Assembly (NCBI GenBank): GCA_964580675.1
Contig: CAZOLI010000017.1
Location: forward strand, 1-64,000
Source: CAZOLI01 sp964580675
Lineage (GTDB): Bacteria > Planctomycetota > MHYJ01 > CAYXQY01
Length of the DNA: 64,000 nucleotides
Reading direction: 5' to 3'
This document shows, in pieces, positions 44,496-52,693 of this stretch. The stretch's first letter is position 1. Each line of letters opens with the position of its first letter. The position numbers were made by a program, and so were the translations under genes. Under the pieces are notes generated by a model. It made no database searches and had not been told where the DNA came from. It saw nothing but the letters and a program-made list of their open reading frames with translations.

Positions 44496-46409
44496 ATGGA
44501 AACGTTCGGAACGAAACGGTTTGTTTATGTGCTTCTCGGTTGTCTGGCGGTTGTTCTGAGTCCCCTTGCACTTGATGCACAGGAAGTTTCCGTGATTGTG
44601 AACGGGAACGAGCTGGAAGATGGAGATACCTTTTATACCCCGATGGGGAAGAAAGGAAGCGGAAACAAAGTGGCTCTGTTCAGCAAATCCGACGCCAATT
44701 ACGGCATTAACAACGAAACCGAGGAAGAAGTAACCATCAAGAACATCGAGCTGGATCATGCGGAGGGAGTGAAGTCGGAGGAGTTTGTTCTGCTGAACAC
44801 CGAGAATGACCCGAAACCGCTGGAGGTGGACAACGAAACCGTAAAACCGGACGGACAGTTTCAATTCATGCTGCGGTTTTACCCGGTCCGCTCCGGGGAA
44901 CGGAAGACGACGGTCACCGTCACGTACGGGGACGGGAAGACCTACGAGTGGACGGTGATCGGCACCGGCCGGAACAATGGTTATTTCTTTTCCCCGGGCA
45001 CGACGGTATTTCAGAAGCTGTTGGGGACACCGGAGACCGATGAGATGGCCACGGCAATGGTGGCGGATGAGAACGGCAACCTGTTTTTCAGTGGACACGG
45101 CTCGGAGGTGGTCGACAAATACAATAATGACATTTTTCTCGGCCGTCTGAACAGTGATGGTGACATCGGCTGGGTGAAAATATGGAATTCCGAGGAGGAC
45201 GACCGGAGCCGGGATCCGGGGCAGAACGGGGAAACCGGTGGATCGGGAGGTGCCATGGCCCTGGACGAGGACGGCAATGTGTATTTTGCGGGGGCCCGGG
45301 ACAACGCCGCCATACTGTTAAAACTGAATCCGGAAACGGGGGAGCCGGTATGGGAACGTTACTGGATGGCGGGATGGCCGTCCTACAGCGGTGGACGCCA
45401 CGACACCAATGACGCCGCGGAAGCCTACGCCGTGGACGTCTCCGGAGACACGGTGTACGTCACGGGTACCACCGGGGCAAACAAAGGAAACTCCAACGCA
45501 TACGTCCTGCTTCTCGCCTTTGATCGGAACAGTGGCGACGTGATCTGGCAGAAAGCCGTAGACCTGTACGAAGGGTACAACGATAGAGGCTACGCGGTTC
45601 AAGCTGATGGAAATGGTCATCTGTACGTGGCGGGCAGTGGCAACAACGATGGGTACCTGGCAAAGTTCAAGGTGGGAACATCCAAACAGGAACTCCTGTG
45701 GGCGAAGAACGTCGAACTGGGAACGGGAGGAAACGTGAATTCCATCGACGTCGACGGAGAGGGCAATGTGTACCTTTCCTGTGATCGCCGGGGGGCACAG
45801 ACACACATGAGCGTCGCGCGCGTCGGTTCGGATGGCAATCTGGACTGGGGCAAAACGTGGACCGCCTCCAATACGGATTCGAACAACAGTCACGTGGTGC
45901 GGGTTATCGGGGACCACGTTTATTTCGGCGGTCGGATCGGGCTGCCGAAGTTTGATGCTCAGATGGGGGACGGGGCGCTCATGAAGTTAAAGAAATCAGA
46001 CGGGTCGCCGGCCTGGACGGGATTTTACTACACCGGAAAAGGCCCGGACGAGATCACGGAACACCGCATCAAGGGCATTGCCCGGGCCGGATCGTCGCTG
46101 TACCTGTTTGGACAGGTGTATTCCGGCAGTCAGAACCGGCAGCGGTTCTGGGGGTACTGGTACGACGGGGTGGGCGAGGTAACGTCGTTCGAGCCCACAA
46201 TTTCCGACATTGATGTGGATTCGGACAAAGGCGTTATTACGCCGGAGGAAGGCAAAGCCAAAGACGCCTCGGACAAGCGAAATTTCGTGGACGGCATGAA
46301 ACACTTCACGTTTCAGGACGCCCGGAATAAATCCGGCGGGGAATTTTCGGACGGCGATCTGATGCTCTGGAAAATCAACCTGGAAGAGAATCAAAAAGAG
46401 GAAAAATAA
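44496..46409 (+). CDS. Secreted SBBP-type beta-propeller protein
   Basis: 637 residues from ATG 44496 (signal peptide ending ALDAQ). Residues about 30-160 look like an immunoglobulin-like domain (VIVNGNELEDGDTF, then FMLRFYPVRSGERKTTVTVT), similar to choice-of-anchor domains. From about 170 come propeller blades with the SBBP pattern: MVADENGNLFFSGHG, ALDEDGNVYFAGA, AVDVSGDTVYVTGTTG, AVQADGNGHLYVAGSG and SIDVDGEGNVYLSC. Several acidic loops could bind Ca2+. An extracellular or periplasmic binding protein is likely. No catalytic motif seen. Confidence 0.8.
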   Translation: METFGTKRFVYVLLGCLAVVLSPLALDAQEVSVIVNGNELEDGDTFYTPMGKKGSGNKVALFSKSDANYGINNETEEEVTIKNIELDHAEGVKSEEFVLLNTENDPKPLEVDNETVKPDGQFQFMLRFYPVRSGERKTTVTVTYGDGKTYEWTVIGTGRNNGYFFSPGTTVFQKLLGTPETDEMATAMVADENGNLFFSGHGSEVVDKYNNDIFLGRLNSDGDIGWVKIWNSEEDDRSRDPGQNGETGGSGGAMALDEDGNVYFAGARDNAAILLKLNPETGEPVWERYWMAGWPSYSGGRHDTNDAAEAYAVDVSGDTVYVTGTTGANKGNSNAYVLLLAFDRNSGDVIWQKAVDLYEGYNDRGYAVQADGNGHLYVAGSGNNDGYLAKFKVGTSKQELLWAKNVELGTGGNVNSIDVDGEGNVYLSCDRRGAQTHMSVARVGSDGNLDWGKTWTASNTDSNNSHVVRVIGDHVYFGGRIGLPKFDAQMGDGALMKLKKSDGSPAWTGFYYTGKGPDEITEHRIKGIARAGSSLYLFGQVYSGSQNRQRFWGYWYDGVGEVTSFEPTISDIDVDSDKGVITPEEGKAKDASDKRNFVDGMKHFTFQDARNKSGGEFSDGDLMLWKINLEENQKEEK

Positions 46410-46649
46410 ATCGGCGACCCAGAGACGAACTGCCACGGACTGATCAACGGATGACCGGAAGAAAATTCTTTCCTTCTCGTCCTCCTGTTTTCGGTAATAT
46501 CCCATATACAGGATTACGGTGTGGTCCCCGGAAAGAGGTTGTTTCTTCCGATCGGCTTCAGTGGGGAAAGGGCGTCCGTTAATTGATGAGAAACTCACTC
46601 ACCTCATCGGGAATGATCAGGAACGTTGCTGTTTCCGGTTCGATAGATG

Positions 46650-47942
46650 TTACTTTTCATCGTCCGGCACCGCAATCCGCAGGCGAACGTCGTCCAGGTC
46701 ATCGTCGGTCGATTTGTTTCGTCCCCCGTCGTCTTCCTGATCCGGTCCGGTACTGTATATGTAGATGTACGAATCGGTCTTCCGGACCCGGAGCGGATCC
46801 CCCGTAAACGGATCCGTCGTTTCGGACAGATCGGGCGTCGCTGTTTTCGGAATTTTTCCCCTCCGGCGATCGAGGCAATACCCAATACCCGCCCGCATGA
46901 CTTCAACGGACGCCATCGCTATTACATGTTGCTTGTATGTTTCATCGTATGTGGGAAAAAGCTGAACAGAGATCTTGTCCGTGTATAAGGACCAGCTGTC
47001 GTCAATTCGGTTGATGTCGTCCTTAAACTTTTCGCGAGACCGCTTGTTTTTGTAATAGGGTTTCTGAATAATCTTCCGCCAATCCAGGTAACGGCGTATG
47101 AAATTAGCGGCCCATTTTCGCACGAGAGGTTCAGGATAACGATAGGAAGATGAACCGGAAGAGGAGGAGAGTCCTCCTGCTTTTCTCCCGTATTTTTTCA
47201 GTGTCGTGATCGCCATCGATACTTCCGCATCCTGCGCGGGCAGCAGGGCGTCTCTGACCATTTGGGGGTTCAGGTGGGGACGTAATTGTTTGATCGACGA
47301 TGGCAGGCGTTCCGGGGCCGTCATCATTTCCTCCAGCGTAGCCCTTATGATGCCTATTATGGAATAGGCAAATAAACTTTGGACGAATACAGGTTCCGCC
47401 AGCAGCGCCCGGGTAATGCGCAGTTTTTTCTGAAGTGCCCGGACGGCTTTTTCGGGAGTGCCACCGAAGTAATGGGCAAGCGCATAGGCTTCGAGAAACC
47501 TCGCCTCGTCCATACGTTCGCCGGCATGTTTCATTTCGACCTTAACGAACCGGGTTAGGTCCAGCCGGGCGGGACGCACGTCTTCCGCGAGCAATTCCTG
47601 TATTTTTTCCTCGTGTTTCTTCATGTCCGGTTTGACTTCCAATGCGGCTTTTCTGGGGGTCAAACTGTCGTTGCCGGCCCACTGCAGATCATTGTAGCGT
47701 TCTTGAATGGATGTGAGCTTTGATGGAAATTCGAACGAGGAGTAGTTCTTCCGGTCGGGATTTCGGGTCCGGTACTGTTTCTGTAATTTTTTTGGCTCCA
47801 CGGGAATGCCCTGTTTCTGTAAACGGGACACCTGCCGGCGGTACGCCCGCTCCCAGGAGGTGGCCAGCATAAACCCCGTGCCAACCAGGAACACCAGCAA
47901 CCCGATCCCGATGTACATTGCCCAGATGAGCCATTTTTTCAT
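46650..47942 (-). CDS. Membrane-anchored protein of unknown function, planctomycete-type C-terminus
   Basis: 430 residues from ATG 47942. One N-terminal membrane helix (about 2-27), then a helical periplasmic region. The C-terminus has DPFTGDPLRVRKTDSYIYIY, STGPDQEDDGG and DDVRLRI. This closing block is familiar from many uncharacterised secreted planctomycete proteins (usually read as a D-P-F-G-P-L-...-Y-S-x-G-P-D-x-D-D-G-G motif) and resembles pilin-like minor subunits. A Ser-rich loop (about 268-276) interrupts the middle. No function is proposed. Confidence 0.65.
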   Translation of the reverse strand: MKKWLIWAMYIGIGLLVFLVGTGFMLATSWERAYRRQVSRLQKQGIPVEPKKLQKQYRTRNPDRKNYSSFEFPSKLTSIQERYNDLQWAGNDSLTPRKAALEVKPDMKKHEEKIQELLAEDVRPARLDLTRFVKVEMKHAGERMDEARFLEAYALAHYFGGTPEKAVRALQKKLRITRALLAEPVFVQSLFAYSIIGIIRATLEEMMTAPERLPSSIKQLRPHLNPQMVRDALLPAQDAEVSMAITTLKKYGRKAGGLSSSSGSSSYRYPEPLVRKWAANFIRRYLDWRKIIQKPYYKNKRSREKFKDDINRIDDSWSLYTDKISVQLFPTYDETYKQHVIAMASVEVMRAGIGYCLDRRRGKIPKTATPDLSETTDPFTGDPLRVRKTDSYIYIYSTGPDQEDDGGRNKSTDDDLDDVRLRIAVPDDEK

Positions 47943-48243
47943 GTCCAGGATGTGTAAAATTGAGACGTGTTCGGAAACAGGAACCACCATGAATCAATTT
48001 AACGCAACTCCTGTTCCAGATCAGAAACCCCCCGATATTTCCGGTTCGACAGGTAACGACTGTGCCTTTCGATGAAATTCTTCCGGAACCCTGTTGTTTA
48101 TTGCGACAGCGGGCGTGTTCCACCCGATTTTGTGTGTATCGCATTGCATTGGATCCCGGTCTTCGATTTTAATTCCTGTTTCTGTCGGGTCAAAAGCGGG
48201 TTGGTCTTCTTTTCTTCTCGAACATTCGTTTCTCGCGTTGTGG
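47943..48243. other. Divergent intergenic region, no gene seen
   Basis: 301 bp between two divergent secreted-protein genes. No clear repeat, RNA or promoter was recognised. Confidence 0.4.
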
Positions 48244-49500
48244 ATGGATCCGAAGATGACCTCAAACACGAATACCAAACAGTACCTTCGTGGCGATTCG
48301 AACCCCCTCATAACCGTAGCCGCTGTTTTGTTCCTGCTGGGCATTTCCTGTTTCCACGTCCTGGTTGCACAGGGGGTGGAGGAAAAGAAGAAGGAACTGG
48401 AGAAACATACTGTTGACCTCCGGTTACGTAATGCATCCGTAAAAAGAATTCTGAATCTGGAGGCGGAGAACAAGGGATTGACGGTGAAGATGGAGGAGGA
48501 GGCCAAGGAGAAGATGAACAGGAAGGTAATTCGTCTGCGGATACAGGAATCCGGGCTGGGGCGGGTGTTTCACGTGTTGATGATGCTGGCACAGGTCCGG
48601 GGTCAATACGAGGGAAAGAATCAATTTTCGGTGTCTGCGGCATCGAGATACGGGGTCGCGGGACTCTGGCTTTCCGGGGCCGTTCGGTTCTCGAGGGACG
48701 GAATTGAGGATTCGGTCGGGGGGGCGTTCGAGGTGCTGCGGAAGAAACAGAAGCTCAATGTGGTGGATCTTCCCCTGGTGAGGGCGATGGGGTACCTGTT
48801 GGAGACGAAAGGAGGGATTTCGTATGTTCTCGCTCCCGATCTGGCGGTAAAGGAAGAGGTATTGGGAACAAAGGTTGATCTTGATGCGGAGGAGGAAAAG
48901 CCGCTGGCCGATTACCTCGAAAATGTGCTTTCGGAGAACAAGCTCGATTACGTGATTATAAACAAAATTATGGTCATCGGCACCCGGGAGGAAATTCGGG
49001 AGTTCACCATGTTGCCCCCGGACCAGCGGAAGAAACTGAAGAAACACCTGGAACGGTTCCTGTTCACGCCGGATACATCGCGTCGAAAGCAGCTTCAGAA
49101 ACTGAAGATCGATTACGGTACGGATCTGGTGAAGACGTTCTGCGAAACCTATGGTTCGTTAATCGAAATCGCCCGGGACGAAAAAGAAAAGGCGCTTGTG
49201 AAAAAATACGGGAGCGCGGGTGACCTCTTCCGGGACCTCTCCTCGATGGCCTACCACAGGCCGCATCGGCTTTCCCGAAAGGCGGCAACAGCGTTAAGGG
49301 AAAAGATTGCCCTTTCGGGTTATTTCAAGGACCTGATTCAAAAACTCGGTGCCCGGAGAATAAAGAAACGGAAATCGGCCATGGAACGTCTTCGGGTCGC
49401 GGGTCACCTGGCCGAGCCGGAGCTGAAGGACGCCCGTGACAGCGAGAACGCGGAGCGAAAAAAGCGGGTGCGGGAACTTCTGGAAGCCCTCGAGAAGTAA
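48244..49500 (+). CDS. Secreted protein with two secretin-N (STN)-like domains and C-terminal helical module
   Basis: 418 residues from ATG 48244. A membrane or signal segment (ITVAAVLFLLGISCFHVLVAQ) is followed by two domains with the STN-like pattern: VDLRLRNASVKRILNLEAEN, and later LNVVDLPLVRAMGYLLETKG ending VIINKIMVIGTREEI. The last 50 residues (LGARRIKKRKSAMERLRVAG, ending RVRELLEALEK) are the same module as at the end of the toroid protein at 34315-36015. Lacks a secretin barrel, so it is probably a periplasmic adaptor. ATG 48256 is an alternative start. Confidence 0.65.
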   Translation: MDPKMTSNTNTKQYLRGDSNPLITVAAVLFLLGISCFHVLVAQGVEEKKKELEKHTVDLRLRNASVKRILNLEAENKGLTVKMEEEAKEKMNRKVIRLRIQESGLGRVFHVLMMLAQVRGQYEGKNQFSVSAASRYGVAGLWLSGAVRFSRDGIEDSVGGAFEVLRKKQKLNVVDLPLVRAMGYLLETKGGISYVLAPDLAVKEEVLGTKVDLDAEEEKPLADYLENVLSENKLDYVIINKIMVIGTREEIREFTMLPPDQRKKLKKHLERFLFTPDTSRRKQLQKLKIDYGTDLVKTFCETYGSLIEIARDEKEKALVKKYGSAGDLFRDLSSMAYHRPHRLSRKAATALREKIALSGYFKDLIQKLGARRIKKRKSAMERLRVAGHLAEPELKDARDSENAERKKRVRELLEALEK

Positions 49501-49520
49501 CCGACGGGCCGGGCGGTACC

Positions 49521-49760
49521 ATGTTCCCCGGGGTCCGGAAGGAAGAGCTGAATCAGCACAACAGTGAACTTTCGCCGGAAGATCAGGTGAAACTTCAGGT
49601 GGGCTTCCACACCGTTAAGGCCTTCTGAGGGGAGGTGCCGGATGGAAAGAAAACAGTTCTCTTCGACGACGTCAACCGGGCTGAACGTCTTAAGAAAGCG
49701 GCCGATCCGGGCACAATTATGATCTCGAAGAGCGGTCACTTTATCTGTTATCGGGTCTGA
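49521..49760 (+). pseudogene. Remnant of a class III nucleotide cyclase domain
   Basis: Translating from 49521 gives a peptide that lines up with residues about 145-206 of the large cyclase at 20117-24127. After a TGA at 49626-49628 the frame continues GEVPDGKKTVLFDDVNRAER then LKKAADPGTIMISK, compared with GEMPDGKKTVLGDEVNRAER and LKEGAEPGSILVSK in the intact protein. The TGA sits where the intact protein has the Trp codon TGG. No start, ATPase or TPR part remains, and the frame ends at 49760 inside the tail of the convergent gene. Confidence 0.8.
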
Positions 49761-50881
49761 AAGGACCATTTAAAGGCTTTGTCCACTCCCTGCAAACGGA
49801 AAACCACCCGGTAGGTGCTGTCCCGGCGGAGTTTGTTGTTCGGCACGAACAGCGCCAGTCCCGCGTTAGAGGGCAAGCGTTTGTTGGCGGGATTGGATGG
49901 GCTGGACACGGAGCCTTTTACCTCGTTTCCGTCGGGCCCGATCAACCGTGCTTTTTCAACCTTCTTTTTGCGGAGGGTTTCTGTCAGCCGGAGGAAGACG
50001 GGCATCCTACAACCGATGGCGTTTGTGGTGCCGGGAACCGGGTTGGGGATCTCGCCCCGGGAGGTGAACGTGGCGGGCACGTCCCTCGCGTCATCCGGAG
50101 GGTGCTGGAACGGCTCCTCCCGGTCATCGGATTTTTTGTAGGGATAGAGAATGGCGATTTTATCCTTCAATCCAATACCCACTTTCTCAACGTTGGGGAG
50201 TATCATTGCCGCACCGTGCCAGGCCGTTTTATACCAGTTGAACAGGGCTTTCCGGTAACGTCTTATTTCCGGATGGAGGATGCTATTCCCGCCGGCCCGC
50301 GCCCCGGTTTTGGTGTATCCCGGGTTTCCCTTCTTCTCCCTGTGCATCTTCATGCCCTGTCTAATGTCGTTTTTGATCAGGTAATCCAGGTGCTGGCGGC
50401 AGTGTTTCGAGGCCTCCCCGGAGAGGAGAACGGGCGAAACGCCGGAACGGATTCGTAAACGGGTAAGCACCGACGCGTCACGTACCAGACTCTTCTTTAT
50501 CTCCAGGTTTTCGGTGATCATCTGAATTCTCGTTTCCCTGATCTTGATTCGACACTGACCGATCGGCAGAAGGAGTTTTTCCTCAAGGTACACCACAAAT
50601 GGATATTCCGGCACGGTCAGCCCGTCGTTTCCCCCGGCCTGAATTTTGCCGTCGTCGTTTAAATCCAGCAACACGTATTGCCTGTCCCGAACGGAAAACA
50701 CCCGTCCCGTCTCTGGAATCGATCCTTCGACATTCCAACCCTTTGTTAATTTTTCCGGCTGGAGGTTCTGCTTTTTCAGTCTGGCGACCCGGATCTCTTG
50801 GGTGTCAGCGGTATTGATCTGAAGAAATAGCAGGGCGAGTCCGGTCAGGAAAACGGTTTGAAGTCGTTTTTTACATTTCAT
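49748..50881 (-). CDS. Secreted CAP-like (SCP/TAPS-type) domain protein
   Basis: 377 residues, signal peptide (about 8-27). The central part matches the CAP-like pattern seen in planctomycete secreted proteins: CRQHLDYLIKND, MHREKKGNPGYTKTGARAG, NSILHP, FNWYKTAWHGAAMILPNVEK and VGIG. The His and Glu of HREK could form the CAP metal site. An Asp-rich loop LDLNDDGKIQAGGND looks like a single dockerin/EF-hand-type calcium loop. The C-terminal 75 residues form an Ig-like domain (VEKARLIGPDGNEVKG, LALFVPNNKL). Its stop overlaps the end of the cyclase remnant by 13 bp. Confidence 0.7.
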   Translation of the reverse strand: MKCKKRLQTVFLTGLALLFLQINTADTQEIRVARLKKQNLQPEKLTKGWNVEGSIPETGRVFSVRDRQYVLLDLNDDGKIQAGGNDGLTVPEYPFVVYLEEKLLLPIGQCRIKIRETRIQMITENLEIKKSLVRDASVLTRLRIRSGVSPVLLSGEASKHCRQHLDYLIKNDIRQGMKMHREKKGNPGYTKTGARAGGNSILHPEIRRYRKALFNWYKTAWHGAAMILPNVEKVGIGLKDKIAILYPYKKSDDREEPFQHPPDDARDVPATFTSRGEIPNPVPGTTNAIGCRMPVFLRLTETLRKKKVEKARLIGPDGNEVKGSVSSPSNPANKRLPSNAGLALFVPNNKLRRDSTYRVVFRLQGVDKAFKWSFQTR

Positions 50882-51337
50882 CCTGTGGTGTCGTTATTTT
50901 AAAAAATAGTCTACGTATTGTACCGGTGTCCTGGGACCGAGCGGCACGTCGGAATGGCCTGAAATACAGGCAGGTGCACACAATTCGAATTGTTGAAACC
51001 GATTTCGGAACTCGTACAAACGAAGGTGTTCGTGAAGGAGAGATCTCACCAGGTAAGACGCAAATTTTATTCCTATTAATGAACGCCCAAAAATGTTCTT
51101 TTAATAAAATATATTTTGGTAATATGTTTATATGTGAAATAATCCGGCGGAAACTGACAGAGAATTCGTAAACATAGTTCACGGTATTGTGGAAGGTCTG
51201 TAAGCGCCTCCCGGTCATGAGGCACCGGCACCGGATCATTCGAATTTGCATAATTCTTCTGTATATTGAAGGAAGGCCGGTTCGGTCTTTATGAGGTTCG
51301 TTTGTGGTGGTTCGTTATCTGACACCTTCACTTGATC
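50882..51337. other. Divergent AT-rich intergenic region
   Basis: 456 bp between the CAP-like gene and the YhaO-like gene. The centre (51060-51180) is very AT-rich, as a promoter region might be. No gene or repeat was recognised. Confidence 0.45.
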
Positions 51338-52693
51338 ATGGTTAGGTTTTTACACACGGCCGATCTGCACCTGGGCAGCCCGCTCGAGACCGTGGCCGAT
51401 CAATCCCGGTCGGTACAAAAACAGCTTCAGCAGGCCACCTACACCGCCCTGGAACGAATAGTTGAAACGGCCCTTTCGGAAAACGTTGACTTCGTACTCT
51501 TTGCCGGGGACGTGTACGACCAGGAATCCCGGTCGGTCCGGGCCAATTCCTTTTTCGTGCAGCAGCTTGAACGGCTGGACGAGAAGGACATTCCCGCTTA
51601 CATTATTTATGGGAACCATGATCCACTCGGCCAGGGGGAGGAGTTACTGGATCTGCCGCCCTCCACAACAGTATTTGGGTCTGAGGAACCGGAAACTGCG
51701 CACTTCCCCGACGTGCAGAACCCGCAGGCCCGGATCCTGGGCCAGTCCTATCGAAATCCCTCCGAATCCCGGAAAATGTACCACGAATTTTCCCCCCCGG
51801 ACGACGACGTGCCGAACATCGGAATGCTGCATACCGGCCTCGACCCGGAATCCAGCCGGTACGTCCCCTGCTCCCTGAGCGATCTGCGGAGCAGGGAGGA
51901 AATTCAGTACTGGGCCCTCGGCCACATTCACCGGCGCAAAGTGTATACGGGAACGGTGACGGCGGCTTACCCCGGCATTCCACAGGGGCGGGAAATAACC
52001 GAATCCGGTCCCGGCGGCTGTTTTCTGGTGGAACTTGAGAACGGTCAGCAACCGGAACTCACGTTTGTCCCCGTCGGCCCGATCGTCTGGTTGCAGTCCG
52101 ACGTCCCGGTGGACGGTGAAAAACCCGATGCATCCCCCGGGAACGTCGAGGACGTGATCCGAATGATCGAGGAGAAAGGACAGAACATCCTGGACCAGAA
52201 CGCTGATCAACTCGCCGAAACAGACCCGGATATCTCCGTTCACTCTCCTTATGATTTGAATGGGTTTGTTCTCCGGTGGGAACTAACCGGCCGGGGCGAA
52301 ATCAATGAATTGCTCCGATCCACCGAAGACGTCGAGTCCGGTATCGCGGAACAGCTCCGGCGAAACCTGGGGGAAGGATCCCCGTTTTTATGGACCGAAT
52401 CCGTTCGGGTCCGGACGGCCGATCCACTGCCGCCCGTGGAGGATCTTCGCGAAAAAGATCGTGTGCTTCAGGAATTGTTTTCCCTTTTTGAGGAGCTCGA
52501 GGACCGGGACGAATGGCAAAACGAACTCCGTGACGCCTGCAAGGACATCTGGACCGAGCCGGGCGATCACGAGGAAACGGATTTTGAGCGTTTTCCGCTC
52601 CGGGACGACGTGTTTCAGACACTGGTCGAGGATGCCCGAAACCTGCTTGTGGACCGCATACGAAAGAAACGGAGCGAACATGTGGATTCGTAA
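51338..52693 (+). CDS. YhaO/SbcD-like metallophosphoesterase (Mre11-type nuclease)
   Basis: 451 residues from ATG 51338. All calcineurin-type motifs are present: FLHTADLHLGSPL (Asp, His), FAGDVYD, YGNHD, GMLHTG and ALGHIHRR. The order and spacing fit the YhaO/SbcD branch that pairs with a Rad50-like ATPase. The C-terminal 150 residues form an acidic capping or partner-binding region. The last 14 bp overlap the next gene, whose product is the expected ATPase partner. Role: DNA end processing. TTG 51332 would add two residues. Confidence 0.88.
   Translation: MVRFLHTADLHLGSPLETVADQSRSVQKQLQQATYTALERIVETALSENVDFVLFAGDVYDQESRSVRANSFFVQQLERLDEKDIPAYIIYGNHDPLGQGEELLDLPPSTTVFGSEEPETAHFPDVQNPQARILGQSYRNPSESRKMYHEFSPPDDDVPNIGMLHTGLDPESSRYVPCSLSDLRSREEIQYWALGHIHRRKVYTGTVTAAYPGIPQGREITESGPGGCFLVELENGQQPELTFVPVGPIVWLQSDVPVDGEKPDASPGNVEDVIRMIEEKGQNILDQNADQLAETDPDISVHSPYDLNGFVLRWELTGRGEINELLRSTEDVESGIAEQLRRNLGEGSPFLWTESVRVRTADPLPPVEDLREKDRVLQELFSLFEELEDRDEWQNELRDACKDIWTEPGDHEETDFERFPLRDDVFQTLVEDARNLLVDRIRKKRSEHVDS

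Noticed and set aside
49626..49628. TGA read as Trp (alternative code)
   Set aside because: TGA is a normal stop in other genes of the window (for example Nfo and FTR1's neighbour), so the fragment is a decayed gene.
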